The notes beneath the pieces were generated by a model that worked only from the letters and a program-made list of their open reading frames with translations, was not told the DNA's origin and ran no database searches. Position numbers and translations under genes: made by a program. Positions 43,476-52,357 of a stretch of DNA of 64,000 bases are shown here, piece after piece. The DNA lies in contig NZ_CAWUDI010000025.1 of the NCBI RefSeq assembly GCF_963920925.1, positions 1 to 64,000 of the forward strand, in the 5' to 3' direction. This DNA comes from Rivularia sp963920925. Lineage in GTDB: Bacteria; Cyanobacteriota; Cyanobacteriia; Cyanobacteriales; Nostocaceae. Numbering within the stretch: the stretch's first letter is position 1; the number at the start of each line of letters is the position of its first letter.

Positions 43476-43567
43476 CATCTCTGATTATTTAATTTAGCTT
43501 TAAAATTTAAAAATTAAATGGTATAATAGCTGATTGTAATTTTTAACAGGTGCCAGGAAGGAAAATT

Positions 43568-43702
43568 ATGAAAAGAACGTTAGGCGGCACTGTCCGTAAG
43601 AGAAAGAGAACTTCTGGATTTCGTGCGAGAATGCGGACACCGGATGGTAGAAACGTGATTCGAGCTAGAAGAAAAAAAGGTCGTCATCGTTTAAGCGTTT
43701 AA
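43568..43702 (+). CDS. rpmH: Ribosomal protein bL34
   Basis: A 44-residue, highly basic large-subunit protein, MKRTLGGTVRKRKRTSGFRA ... RKKGRHRLSV. The pattern 'KR.SGFRARMRTPDGRNVI' and the RKKGRHRLSV end are diagnostic of L34. AGGAAGG precedes the ATG. It opens the rpmH-rnpA-PH-yidC-jag-yceD cluster, an arrangement conserved in cyanobacteria. Confidence 0.96.
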   Translation: MKRTLGGTVRKRKRTSGFRARMRTPDGRNVIRARRKKGRHRLSV

Positions 43703-43736
43703 ACGTTTTGTGTTGAAAGGTTAGGAGTATTTGATA

Positions 43737-44159
43737 TTGGCTTTGCCGTCTTCAAATCGACTCAAGTCCCGACACGATTTTAGGGCAGTTTTCCGGGAAG
43801 GATTTCGCTGTCATGGTTATTACATGACCTTGAGAGCATTACAACCGCGTAATGACAAGCTACCTTCTTGGGATACTCCCGACGATTCGGAACGAGAAAA
43901 AACGCTTCCCTCACTCACTCCACCGCGAATTGGTATATCGATTAGTACCAAAGTTAGTAAAAAAGCTGTAGTACGCAACCGACTGAAGCGGCAAATCGCA
44001 GCTGTTTTATATGAATTATTACCGAAACTAGCCCCCGAATGGCGATTAGTGGTAGTTGTAAAACCAACAGCCGCACAACAAGAGTGCGGAAGCAAACAAT
44101 TTCTGCAAGAATTAGAGCAGTTGTTGGTAAAAGCCGAGGTCATAAATGGGCATTCGTGA
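43737..44159 (+). CDS. rnpA: Ribonuclease P protein component
   Basis: It assists the RNase P RNA in trimming tRNA 5' ends, 140 residues from TTG 43737: MALPSSNRLKSRHDFRAVFR, then RIGISISTKVSKKAVVRNRL, KRQIAAVLYELLP. The RNR motif (VVRNRLKRQI) is the key RNA-binding element. I prefer TTG 43737 (AGGAG ten bases ahead) to TTG 43731. An acidic insert near 50-62 (DTPDDSEREKTLP) sits where relatives vary. It overlaps the PH-domain gene by 14 bp. Confidence 0.92.
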   Translation: MALPSSNRLKSRHDFRAVFREGFRCHGYYMTLRALQPRNDKLPSWDTPDDSEREKTLPSLTPPRIGISISTKVSKKAVVRNRLKRQIAAVLYELLPKLAPEWRLVVVVKPTAAQQECGSKQFLQELEQLLVKAEVINGHS

Positions 44160-44538
44160 AGAAGTTTATTATGAAGGTGGTCCTCATATTGGGGATCTAA
44201 TTATAGGTATACTGATTGGACTTACTATTGTTGGTATACCGTTAGCTGTTGGGGCTATTGTTAGAGCATTGTGGCTGCGTTACCGGATCACCGATCGGCG
44301 TATATCAGTCACTGGTGGTTGGATGGGACGCGATCGCACGGACATAATTTACTCGGAAGTTGTGAAAATAGCGTCAGTTCCCCGTGGTGTTGGCTTGTGG
44401 GGCGATATGGTACTAACTCTTAGAGATGGTAGCCGTTTAGAATTAAGAGCGCTTCCTAAGTTTCGGGAACTTGAAAGTTATATTTCCCAGCAGGTAAGCG
44501 CTAGAAATCCTAAGTTTGCCGATGCTGAGAAAAAGTAA
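44146..44538 (+). CDS. PH-domain membrane protein
   Basis: A 130-residue protein: MGIREEVYYEGGPHIGDLII, a membrane segment (about 16-42: LIIGILIGLTIVGIPLAVGA) and a bacterial pleckstrin-like domain with YRITDRRISVTGGWMGRDRT and DMVLTLRDGSRLELRALPKF. It lies between rnpA and yidC, where cyanobacteria regularly keep this gene. A role next to YidC in membrane insertion is inferred from position only. Confidence 0.88.
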   Translation: MGIREEVYYEGGPHIGDLIIGILIGLTIVGIPLAVGAIVRALWLRYRITDRRISVTGGWMGRDRTDIIYSEVVKIASVPRGVGLWGDMVLTLRDGSRLELRALPKFRELESYISQQVSARNPKFADAEKK

Positions 44539-44802
44539 GTTAATCGTCTTCAAAAAAGCCAGGTTTTTGGTAGCCGTGCCTCAAGATGAATCAATTCAAA
44601 ATACAAATTTGAAAATAATTAAAAATAATTAAAAACAATTTTTAGTTTTGAATTGGTGCTATATCTATCTATTTCACAGATTGGACTATCGGTACTTGAA
44701 AAAATGTGCGGCTATCCGTAGGATAGCTAGTCACATTTTTGATCGGGATTTCGATAAATTAGATTCAGTTAATTTAGTGTCTATAGGGTTGAATTCAAAA
44801 TA

Positions 44803-45957
44803 ATGGACTTTGGTATTGGGTTCCTCTCGAACAATGTAATGCTGCCAATCATAGACTTGTTCTATAGCATTGTGCCTAGTTATGGATTGGCGATTATTGC
44901 TTTAACATTAATCATCCGTTTCTCACTTTATCCTTTAAGTGCGGGATCGATTCGCAATATGCGGAAGATGAAGATTGTGCAGCCGGTAATGCAAAAGCGG
45001 ATGGCGGAAGTCAAAGAAAAATATAAAGACGATCCGCAGAAGCAGCAAGAAGAGATGATGAATACTCAAAAGGAATTCGGCAATCCGCTCGCTGGTTGCG
45101 CTCCTTTGCTTCTGCAAATGCCTGTATTGCTAGCACTTTTTGCAACATTACGGGGTTCGCCTTTCGCTACTGCAAACTACAATGTCAATTTAGACATTTT
45201 GCCTAGCGAACAAATCGAACGAATTCAACCATCTGCATTCGCTACAAAACCTTCAAGTATTTATGTTGATGAAGGCGATCGCATAAAAGTAGCTGCGATT
45301 CTTCCCGGTGGAAATAAGTTAGCTGTGGGAGAACACACCAAGCTTCAATATCAAACAGTTGATGGTAAACCGTTTGAAGAGGTTTTGGAGCAGCACCCAG
45401 AAAATAAGAATAAGTTACTGCCTCAGTGGAAAGTAACTAAAGGAGCAGAACGGATCAGCATTGATTCAGAAGGTAATATAGAAGCGTTACAGCCCGGAGA
45501 TGTGACTATTCAAGGAAACATTCCTGGATTAGCAGCAGACACGGGTTTTTTGTTTATCCAGGCTTTGGGTAGAGTGGGCGCATTTGATGACGATGGTACC
45601 GTTCGTTGGGATATCGTCTGTATGATTGCACTGTTTGGCGTTTCGCTTTACGTGAGCCAGTTAATTACCGGACAAGGTAATAATGCAACTGATAATCCAC
45701 AGCAGAATACTGTAGCTAAACTGACTCCAATTTTGTTTTCCGGGATGTTTTTATTCTTCCCGTTACCTGCTGGGGTATTGATGTATATGGTAATTGGTAA
45801 CGTTTTCCAAACCCTACAAACTTACATCCTTTCCAAAGAACCCTTACCGGAAGACATACAAAAAATTGTGGACGCACAGGAAAAAGAAGCCTTAAGCGCA
45901 GAAGCAAAAGCGCTACCGTTTGAACCGAAAAGTAGTAAAAAGAAAGCAACAAGCTGA
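44803..45957 (+). CDS. yidC: Membrane protein insertase YidC/Oxa1
   Basis: It inserts proteins into the plasma and thylakoid membranes, 384 residues. The first helix region is LPIIDLFYSIVPSYGLAIIA, followed by LTLIIRFSLYPLSAGSIRNM (with the conserved basic groove residue), QKEFGNPLAGCAPLLLQMPV, and a lumenal insert at about 130-260. The last helices come after RWDIVCMIALFGVSLYVSQL and PILFSGMFLFFPLPAGVLMY. The insert is characteristic of cyanobacterial YidC. The tail is basic (KSSKKKATS). Its stop overlaps the jag start. Confidence 0.95.
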   Translation: MDFGIGFLSNNVMLPIIDLFYSIVPSYGLAIIALTLIIRFSLYPLSAGSIRNMRKMKIVQPVMQKRMAEVKEKYKDDPQKQQEEMMNTQKEFGNPLAGCAPLLLQMPVLLALFATLRGSPFATANYNVNLDILPSEQIERIQPSAFATKPSSIYVDEGDRIKVAAILPGGNKLAVGEHTKLQYQTVDGKPFEEVLEQHPENKNKLLPQWKVTKGAERISIDSEGNIEALQPGDVTIQGNIPGLAADTGFLFIQALGRVGAFDDDGTVRWDIVCMIALFGVSLYVSQLITGQGNNATDNPQQNTVAKLTPILFSGMFLFFPLPAGVLMYMVIGNVFQTLQTYILSKEPLPEDIQKIVDAQEKEALSAEAKALPFEPKSSKKKATS

Positions 45958-46472
45958 TGATGAGCGATACTCGGATGAAACGCGGGGAGCAGTGGTTAGA
46001 AGAATTGCTGCAATTATCTGGGTTCTCTGTGGAGATTAAAAGCAATAAAGAGGAAAACACCTTGGGAGAAAAAGATCCACTTTCTCTTAATAGCTATTGG
46101 TTGACAATTGATGAATCCAAATTAACCGAAAATCAAATCCAAAATTTGATTGGACGCGATGGTAAAGTGCTAGATGCAATTCAGTATCTAGCAAATTCTA
46201 TTCTTAACTTGAACCAAGAAACTGAGGAACAAGCATCTTATACAGTCGAATTAAACGGCTACCGCGTTACTCGGTTAGCCGAAATTAGCGGCATGATAGA
46301 AGAAGTAATTGATAGAGTCCGTAACACCGGACAAGAAGTGGAAGTAAAATCCCTCAGTTCAGCCGAACGTCGTCAAGTTCACACTTTGTTAAAGGGTTTT
46401 GAAGACTTAGAAAGCTTCAGTCAAGGTAAAGAACCACATCGCCATCTGGTTATACGTCCAGCAGTATGGTAA
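45957..46472 (+). CDS. jag: Jag/KhpB-type RNA-binding protein
   Basis: A 171-residue protein with a KH-like domain (ENQIQNLIGRDGKVLDAIQY, LANSIL) and a C-terminal R3H domain (LSSAERRQVHTLLKGFEDLE, SFSQGKEPHRHLVIRP). The Jag-N domain is short or partly absent compared with Bacillus Jag; the first 45 residues (RGEQWLEELLQLSGFSVEIK) are its equivalent. The gene overlaps yidC by one base, so the two are coupled. It may form a KhpA-KhpB pair with the protein encoded at 21280. Confidence 0.92.
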   Translation: MMSDTRMKRGEQWLEELLQLSGFSVEIKSNKEENTLGEKDPLSLNSYWLTIDESKLTENQIQNLIGRDGKVLDAIQYLANSILNLNQETEEQASYTVELNGYRVTRLAEISGMIEEVIDRVRNTGQEVEVKSLSSAERRQVHTLLKGFEDLESFSQGKEPHRHLVIRPAVW

Positions 46473-46557
46473 GTAGATTTGAGGGTTGGGGATATATAGA
46501 ATATTCCCTTACCTTCTTCCTTTAAAGATTATTTAAAATCAATAAATGGTGAATAAT

Positions 46558-47058
46558 ATGGACGCAATTTATATTCCCCAGCTTGCTCAAGCGTCAAAAC
46601 CGATAGAAGATATAGTTGTTAAAGAATTTCTACCAGGTTTAAATACTTTAACGCCAGTTCGCGGCAATATTCGCGTCGAGCATCGCGGTAATTTTTTAGA
46701 AGTAACGGCACAAGCTGAAGCAATTATGACCTTAAGCTGCAACCGCTGTTTACAACAATACAATCATCGGGTTCGACTTGATACTTCAGAAATTATTTGG
46801 TTAGATGAAGAAGCCGAAGTTGAAGAAGAATTTCTTGCCGAAAGAGAAGTTGCTTTAGACGAATTAGTAGAAAGTGTATCACCATATGGATACTTTCATC
46901 CCAGCGTTTGGCTATACGAACAAATGTGTTTAGAGATTCCCCAGCGTCAATTATGCGAAGAAAAATGTCCGGGAATACAACCAAATCAAGATAGTACAGA
47001 AGATAAACCAATTGATAGTCGTTGGGCTTCTTTACAATCTTTGAAAAGACAGTTGTAA
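46558..47058 (+). CDS. yceD: YceD/DUF177 protein
   Basis: A 166-residue protein from ATG 46558: MDAIYIPQLAQASKPIEDIV, then LTPVRGNIRVEHRGNFLEVT, LSCNRCLQQYNHRV and QLCEEKCPGIQ. The two cysteine pairs suggest a zinc site as in DUF177 proteins, which have been linked to 23S rRNA accumulation in chloroplasts and bacteria. An ATG at 46546 is in frame but its first residues add nothing conserved. It is last of the rpmH cluster; rpmF is not next to it, unlike many bacteria. Confidence 0.9.
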   Translation: MDAIYIPQLAQASKPIEDIVVKEFLPGLNTLTPVRGNIRVEHRGNFLEVTAQAEAIMTLSCNRCLQQYNHRVRLDTSEIIWLDEEAEVEEEFLAEREVALDELVESVSPYGYFHPSVWLYEQMCLEIPQRQLCEEKCPGIQPNQDSTEDKPIDSRWASLQSLKRQL

Positions 47059-47164
47059 TGCAGGATATAAATTATAATAATTGCTGCTGTTTAGAAACCT
47101 GGTTTTTTGGAAACACTGGGTTTTTTTAATATTAATTAAAGCATGATTGAAGAACGTGAATATT

Positions 47165-47326
47165 ATGAGCAAAACGCAGGCAGAAAAATCACATAATTCA
47201 GATGATGAGCTTCTAGCTGAATACCAATTTGATTACAAGAAGTCGAAGCCTAACCGCTTTGTAAATCGTCGATACCTTCGATCCAGTTTCAGATTTAGTA
47301 ACAGAAGCAAGACATCGCGAAGTTAA
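47165..47326 (+). pseudogene. Short antitoxin-like ORF, N-terminal part only
   Basis: 53 residues: MSKTQAEKSHNSDDELLAEY, QFDYKKSKPNRF, then VNRRYLRSSFRFSNR. The 'ELLAEYQFDYKKxKPNRF' part resembles many short cyanobacterial antitoxins. The basic tail after it looks out of frame with the family. A second frame (IVDTFDPVSDLVTEARHREV to 47375) runs beside it and is unassigned. It is probably a broken antitoxin; there is no toxin gene nearby. Confidence 0.35.
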
Positions 47327-47371
47327 CATTAATATGCGATTATACAATCAATTTTTTAGAGATAAATCGCA

Positions 47372-47584
47372 GTGAAATCTATTTTATATATAGTATTTCT
47401 TAAATTTTCAATTACTGCTTCTATTCTTATGATCTGTTTGGGTTGTAATGAACAAAGCAAAAAATCTGTAGATACCACAGTTGAACCTGCTCCACAAACA
47501 AAAACCAGTCAATTAGATATCGCTAAGGTAATTGTCGGCTATTGGGTAACACAAACAGGTCAAAATGAATTGCGTATCAATTAA
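47372..47584 (+). pseudogene. Truncated lipoprotein-like gene
   Basis: From GTG 47372, MKSILYIVFLKFSITASILM with ICLGCNEQSKKSVDTT gives a hydrophobic signal ending in an imperfect lipobox (ICLGC). Then a proline/threonine linker and DIAKVIVGYWVTQTGQ follow. Solute-binding-type lipoproteins with 'VIVGYWV/GxW' strands continue for about 100 residues more, but here the frame ends after NELRIN. Its 3' end overlaps the truncated minus-strand gene at 47513, marking a rearrangement joint. Confidence 0.45.
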
Positions 47585-47929
47585 ATCTTGATTATTTCGC
47601 AATATTTCCGCTTCAGTTCCGCGAGGGCAACTCATTAACGTTTCAATAAGTTCTAAATAAGCTTTATGACGTTCATTATCTTCAGAATTAAAGGTCTTTG
47701 TTGCTTGTGCTAACATACCCTTTAATTGCTTAGCGAAATGTCTTAAAAACTTAGTAGTTCGAGTTGCACCAGTTTCTTCAGCTTTGATGGCTATCTGTTC
47801 CATCACCATAATTAAATCTTCATCAACCAATTTTGTATTGGCTTTTAAGATTACAAATTCCTCTCCGTTGCCACAATTTAGAAGTTGTTTAATCAGAGCA
47901 ACATACTCTTGCAGACGGCGTTCATCCAT
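47513..47929 (-). pseudogene. N-terminal relic of a CHAT/TPR-associated cyanobacterial protein
   Basis: 138 residues: MDERRLQEYVALIKQLLNCG, NGEEFVILKANTKLVDEDLI, then TTKFLRHFAKQLKGML and a second unit AYLELIETLMSCPRGTEAEI, LRNNQDLIDTQF. This two-unit pattern is the N-terminal region found, from memory, on large TPR and CHAT-domain proteins in cyanobacteria. Those proteins are several times longer. The text after 'DTQF' (ILTCLCYPIADNY) is unrelated, as the frame crosses the lipoprotein relic. I read it as a truncated gene whose start is intact. Confidence 0.5.
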
Positions 47930-48216
47930 GAGGGTGAATCTCCGTAGTTTTAAGACAATTTTTACACTCCTATCCCAACAACGTAATCGATATAAATACC
48001 TCTTTTAAGTGCCTTGATACATTTGTTGCGACTTTATGGTGATGGGGGGATGGGGAGAGAGGGGCATGGGGAAGGGGACAAGGGGAAGAATAATAACTCC
48101 TAACTCTTAACTCTTAACTCCTAACTATTCCTTATGACCTAATTAAAAACTGTCGCTTCACTTCTAAAATGAAGATAGAATTTGTTGAGTTTTGTATATT
48201 TAAGAGTTAATGTCCA

Positions 48217-49236
48217 ATGGCTGCTGCCGTTTTAGTCGAAAATTTAAAGAAGAGTTACGGCACTACCCAAGCCGTGAAGAATATTTCCTTTAAGGTAGAG
48301 CAAGGGGAAATTTTCGGTTTACTTGGTCCTAATGGTGCTGGAAAAACTACTACTTTGCGTGCTTTGTGTACTCTGACTACACCTGATGCTGGCAAAATCG
48401 AAGTGTCTGGTATCTCAGCAATAGATAATCCTAGAGATGCGAGAAAACGTCTTGGCTACGTTGCTCAAGAGGTTGCTTTAGATAAAGTGCTTACCGGAAG
48501 AGAACTGTTGCAACTTCAAGCAGCGCTTTACCACATACCTGCAAAAGTTACCAAAGAGCGGATTGATACAGTTTTAGAATTACTAGGTTTACAAGAATAC
48601 GCCAATAAAAAAACGGGTAGTTATTCTGGCGGTTTACGCAAACGCTTGGATTTAGCAGCGGGATTGCTACACGCACCTACCGTACTGGTTTTAGATGAAC
48701 CAACTGCGGGGCTTGATATCGAAAGTCGTTTTGTGGTGTGGGAATTTCTGCGAAAATTGCGAGAAGCAGGAACAACAGTATTAATTACCAGCCATTATTT
48801 AGAAGAAATTGATGCTTTAGCCGATAGAGTTACAATAATCGATCGCGGTGAGGTAATTGCTACAGGAACACCATCACAATTAAAAGATAAAGTAGGGGGA
48901 GATAGAGTTACTCTTCGCATTCGCGAGTTTACTTCTGATGATGAAGCAGAAAAAGCAAAAACTTTACTCGCGTCCTTACCTTTCGTTCAAGAAGTAATCG
49001 TTAATGGCGCTCAAGGTAACTCATTGAATTTGGTAGTTTCTCAGCAAAATGATGCTTTGATTACTATACAAAAAGCTTTAAATGATGCCGATTTACCAAC
49101 TTTCGGGATTGCACAATCTCGTCCCAGTTTAGATGATGTATATTTAGCAGCAACAGGAAGAACTTTAATGGATGCCGAACTAGCTGCCGTAGGTACCAGA
49201 GACATGAAAGCTGAAAAGAAACAAAGTATGAAATAG
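48217..49236 (+). CDS. ABC exporter ATP-binding protein (DrrA-like)
   Basis: A 339-residue ATPase with Walker A GPNGAGKTT at 37-45, RLGYVAQEVALDKVLTGREL, signature SGGLRKRLDLAAGL, Walker B VLVLDEPTAGLDI and the switch histidine in LITSHYLEEIDALADRV. A long C-terminal domain (about 220-339: VTLRIREFTSDDEAEKAKTL, then PSLDDVYLAATGRTL) is typical of the drug-exporter group around DrrA. The permease gene follows after 107 bp that contains heptad repeats. The substrate is unknown. Confidence 0.88.
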   Translation: MAAAVLVENLKKSYGTTQAVKNISFKVEQGEIFGLLGPNGAGKTTTLRALCTLTTPDAGKIEVSGISAIDNPRDARKRLGYVAQEVALDKVLTGRELLQLQAALYHIPAKVTKERIDTVLELLGLQEYANKKTGSYSGGLRKRLDLAAGLLHAPTVLVLDEPTAGLDIESRFVVWEFLRKLREAGTTVLITSHYLEEIDALADRVTIIDRGEVIATGTPSQLKDKVGGDRVTLRIREFTSDDEAEKAKTLLASLPFVQEVIVNGAQGNSLNLVVSQQNDALITIQKALNDADLPTFGIAQSRPSLDDVYLAATGRTLMDAELAAVGTRDMKAEKKQSMK

Positions 49237-49310
49237 AAAGTAGGGAGTGGGGAATAGGGAATTTTGAATTCCTAACTCCTAACTCCTAACTCCTAGCTAT
49301 AAACTTTTAA

Positions 49311-49337
49311 TCCAAAATCCAAAATCCAAAATCTAAA
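49311..49337. repeat. Heptad tandem repeat (AAAATCC)n
   Basis: About four AATCCAA/AATCTAA units (reverse orientation of the TTTTGGA heptad) directly ahead of the permease ATG. Confidence 0.8.
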
Positions 49338-49343
49338 ATTGTC

Positions 49344-50240
49344 ATGAGTGGTACTGTTTTTTCTTCCAAATCGGATATTAATTTACAGAAAATTGCATCG
49401 CCGCAACTGTATAGCGATGCCAATCAAAGTGCTTTCGGCGAATTAGTTCAAGAAACTTTGGCTTTGACTCGTCGTCTATTTATTCAGTTACAGCGTCGCC
49501 CTTCTACTTTAGTGGCCAGCATTATTCAACCTGTAATGTGGCTGGTTTTATTTGGCGCACTTTTTCAAAATGCACCAAAAGGAATTTTTGGTAATACTAC
49601 AAATTACGGTCAATTTTTAACTGCTGGAATAATAGTTTTTACAGCATTTGCTGGAGCGCTAAATGCTGGTTTACCAATCATGTTTGACCGAGAATTCGGC
49701 TTTTTGAATCGTTTGTTAGTTGCTCCTTTAGCGTCGCGTTTTTCTATTGTCTTTGCTTCAGCAATTTTTATTGTTAGTCAAACTTTGTTGCAAGCAGCAA
49801 TAATTGTCGCTGCTGCGTCGTTTATAGGTGCGGGTATCCCTAACGCCGCAGGTTTGAGCGCGATCGCCTTGATAGTTTTTCTACTGGCTTTAGGTGTAAC
49901 GGCTCTTTCGTTGGGTTTAGCCTTTGCTTTACCGGGACATATTGAGTTAATAGCCGTGATTTTTGTGACTAATTTACCGCTATTATTCGCGAGTACGGCT
50001 TTAGCTCCCCTGTCATTTATGCCCAAGTGGTTGCAGGTTGTGGCAGCACTCAATCCTCTCAGCTATGCGATCGAACCAATTCGCTATCTATATATCCATG
50101 AAAGTTGGGGATTTAATAGTGTAGTAATGCAGGCTTTCTGGGGTGACGTAACTTTTGGCGGTGCAATACTTGTATTGTTAGGCTTTGCGCTTGTAGCATT
50201 GTTAAGCATTCAATCCCGCTTACGTCGTACTCTTGCGTAG
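49344..50240 (+). CDS. ABC-2 type permease
   Basis: A 298-residue membrane partner of the 48217 ATPase. After a polar N-terminus come six helices: VASIIQPVMWLVLFGALFQN, FLTAGIIVFTAFAGALNAGL, PIMFDREFGFLNRLLVAPLA (the family's cytosolic loop), FASAIFIVSQTLLQAAIIVA and others. The order ATPase then permease and the LNRLLVAP loop match the DrrB-type family. The heptad tract lies only about 7 bases ahead of the ATG, so it takes the place of a normal ribosome-binding site. Confidence 0.88.
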   Translation: MSGTVFSSKSDINLQKIASPQLYSDANQSAFGELVQETLALTRRLFIQLQRRPSTLVASIIQPVMWLVLFGALFQNAPKGIFGNTTNYGQFLTAGIIVFTAFAGALNAGLPIMFDREFGFLNRLLVAPLASRFSIVFASAIFIVSQTLLQAAIIVAAASFIGAGIPNAAGLSAIALIVFLLALGVTALSLGLAFALPGHIELIAVIFVTNLPLLFASTALAPLSFMPKWLQVVAALNPLSYAIEPIRYLYIHESWGFNSVVMQAFWGDVTFGGAILVLLGFALVALLSIQSRLRRTLA

Positions 50241-50279
50241 AATAGAAGAATTAATTCGAGTCATATAAGGGAAACTTTA

Positions 50280-50702
50280 ATGAAAATATCGTCAAAATTC
50301 AATAAATTAGTTGCTGCTACTGTTACAGGGATAGGGATTGCTTGTATCGTTGCGCCATCCGCAAGCTTTGCTCAAACCAGTCAAGATGTTTCTGTACCAT
50401 CAAGCTATCAAGCAGATCCATTTGATACAAAACAAGGTGATGGAACTTCTTTTAACGGTACTGAAAGCGGCAACTTCAATCCAATGGATTTGATTCATCG
50501 CTCGCAGCTTGGTACTTTGGATTGGCAAGGATTTTCTTCTCAAAATAGACAGCAAATAAATTCTGAAGCAAATACATTTCGTAAAAGACAGCAAGAACTG
50601 CTTCAACAACGTCAGCAGCAACAACCTACAAGCCAACAAAAGTTTGATTTTGTGTTCCCAGTTTACACACCAGCGCAAACTACACCTGCTGCTGGTAATT
50701 AG
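50280..50702 (+). CDS. Secreted glutamine-rich protein of unknown function
   Basis: A 140-residue exported protein. A signal peptide MKISSKFNKLVAATVTGIGI ends around SASFAQ. The mature part begins with TSQDVSVPSSYQADPFDTKQ and contains ESGNFNPMDLIHRSQLGTLD, then a glutamine/arginine coiled stretch KRQQELLQQRQQQQPTSQQK and FDFVFPVYTPAQTTP. No enzyme motif is visible; a disordered surface or periplasmic protein is likely. It follows the ABC permease by 39 bp and could be in the same transcript. Confidence 0.75.
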   Translation: MKISSKFNKLVAATVTGIGIACIVAPSASFAQTSQDVSVPSSYQADPFDTKQGDGTSFNGTESGNFNPMDLIHRSQLGTLDWQGFSSQNRQQINSEANTFRKRQQELLQQRQQQQPTSQQKFDFVFPVYTPAQTTPAAGN

Positions 50703-50738
50703 AATTAGTGAATCTAGCTAATTTTTAATAATTATTGT

Positions 50739-50766
50739 AGAGACGCGATATATCGCGTCTCTTTTG
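50739..50766 (+). terminator. AGAGACGCGATA hairpin with T-run
   Basis: A 12-bp perfect stem of AGAGACGCGATA with TATCGCGTCTCT, no loop bases beyond the turn, then TTTTG. It lies 37 bp after the stop of the secreted-protein gene and is convergent with the prxQ gene, so it could end both transcripts. It shares its core with the 33516 hairpin. Confidence 0.6.
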
Positions 50767-50792
50767 TTAATGTTGGTTAACTGATGTCAAAT

Positions 50793-51230
50793 TTATAATC
50801 CCAAGGATTTCAAGACATCTTCAGCGTGAGTACTGGTGTTAACATCAGAGTCAACTTGAGAAATTTTGCCATCAGTACCAATAACGTAAGTAACGCGCTT
50901 TGCATAGCCGCCACCATCAACATCGTAAGCTTGAATCAAACTTTTATCGGTATCAACTAGCAAGGGAAAATTCAAATTAAATTTTTGAGTAAATGCTTGG
51001 TGAGAAGCTTCATCATCAGCACTTACACCTAAAACCGCGATATCTTTGCTTTGATACTGCGATTGAGCATCTCGGAAGCTACAGGCTTGCTTAGTACAAC
51101 CAGGGGTATCGTCTTTTGGGTAGAAGTACATAACTACTGTCTTTCCTTTAAAATCTGACAAAGAAACTGTATTACCGTTAGTATCTTTCGCTGTAAAACT
51201 TGGGGCTTCGGTTCCAACTGGTAGAGGCAT
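50793..51230 (-). CDS. prxQ: Peroxiredoxin Q / BCP
   Basis: A thiol peroxidase of 145 residues that reduces hydroperoxides with electrons from thioredoxin. The peroxidatic cysteine is Cys45 and the resolving one Cys50 (DTPGCTKQACSFRD), the C-x4-C pattern of PrxQ. Other motifs: FKGKTVVMYFYPKDDTPGCT, AVLGVSADDEASHQAFTQKF and NFPLLVDTDKSL. It has no export signal. It is a likely client of the TrxA encoded at 6232. Confidence 0.93.
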   Translation of the reverse strand: MPLPVGTEAPSFTAKDTNGNTVSLSDFKGKTVVMYFYPKDDTPGCTKQACSFRDAQSQYQSKDIAVLGVSADDEASHQAFTQKFNLNFPLLVDTDKSLIQAYDVDGGGYAKRVTYVIGTDGKISQVDSDVNTSTHAEDVLKSLGL

Positions 51231-51558
51231 ATTTTTGGTTAGATTTATTTGAATCTGTTGCAGTGAGTATTTTATCGTGAATATTTCCGCTTTTTATAAA
51301 TTATTTACCAGTAGTAACTATAAGATTCCTTAGAATATTTTTATTCACGTAACTTACGCTTACGTTTTTAGAACTAAGTACATGGTGCTTTTTATCGAAA
51401 ACAATAAAATATAAAAAATATCGGCTTTTGGAACAAAATGACTATTAATTTGTCAAAATTATCAAATTTAACTAATTCCGCAGTCTAAATTGATAGAAGT
51501 CAAATTATAGCTAAATTATTAGCTTTCTTATACTAAAAAAAATATCAAACATACATAA
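51231..51558. other. AT-rich gap, no gene seen
   Basis: About 330 bp between prxQ and the first ghost copy of the GT-C gene. It probably carries the prxQ promoter. I see no repeat or motif. Confidence 0.45.
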
Positions 51559-51882
51559 ATGCTATTTATAGTTTTTCCACCTTTAAAAGGTCACGGAATT
51601 TTAATTAAAATTGCACGATTATTCCCAAACGATTTTTTCAGGTTGCTTTTGTTCTATTCTTTAGCATTAGTTACTTCTGTAAGGTTTTCCTATCGTCCCA
51701 ATCTTGCTTTTTGGATTGTACTAGTAAATAGCGTATTGATGGTGAAAGCATATCCTTGGGATAAATACCTGCTTCCTCTTTTAATTATCTTCTGGCATCT
51801 AAAATCAATTGGAATTTTAGATCGAAATACTACTATTAAAGCGGAAAATACTGCTTCATTTTTACTCCGGGTGCCAAAATAG
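51559..51882 (+). pseudogene. Ghost copy 1: C-terminal piece of the GT-C-like gene
   Basis: 107 residues: MLFIVFPPLKGHGILIKIAR, LFPNDFFRLLLFYSLALVTS, then LVNSVLMVKAYPWDKYLLPL and LIIFWHLKSIGILD. It matches the last part of the intact protein at 52647 (LCIVFPLTEAHGIFIRILRF ... MMKAYPWDKYILPLLLIFWY). The frame is open and starts with ATG, but the first three quarters of the protein are missing. Confidence 0.8.
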
Positions 51883-51930
51883 GAGTATTTATTGATACTC
51901 CTTAGCTTGGCAATATAAGCGATTCTATCA

Positions 51931-52167
51931 GGTTAAGAAAATATTAATAATATTTTTGCGTTTATTGCCTAATGAATTATCCAAACTAATTTTACTTTAT
52001 TCTCTTGAGCTATTAGCTTTTTTAAGCTTCTATCGTCGTATTAGTCTTAGATTCTGGATTATATTAATGCAATGCGGCTTAATGACTTAATGATAAGAGC
52101 ATATCCGTGGGATAAGTATATGCTTCCATTATTAGTAATATTATGGTTAAAAAAGTGCCGGATATAA
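51931..52167 (+). pseudogene. Ghost copy 2: C-terminal piece with frameshift
   Basis: RLRKILIIFLRLLPNELSKL then ILLYSLELLAFL...FWIILMQCGLMT ends at a stop at 52087. The same similarity resumes in another frame as MIRAYPWDKYMLPLLVILWL to 52167. It is shorter than copy 1 at the front and carries a clear frameshift at 'GLM-KAYPWDKY'. Confidence 0.75.
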
Positions 52168-52357
52168 AATTACACGAAAACGTATGTTCAATTGATATTG
52201 ATGAGCAAAATTTACCATACGTTTCATAAATTGAGTCCGTCGAAAATTATTCTCTGGATGATTGTCTTGATTTAGAATCAGTGTTTTAATTTCCGAAAAT
52301 CGGCAACTCTGTGTTTTTCAAAAATCTTCAAGAACATCAACAATTAAATCACTGTTA

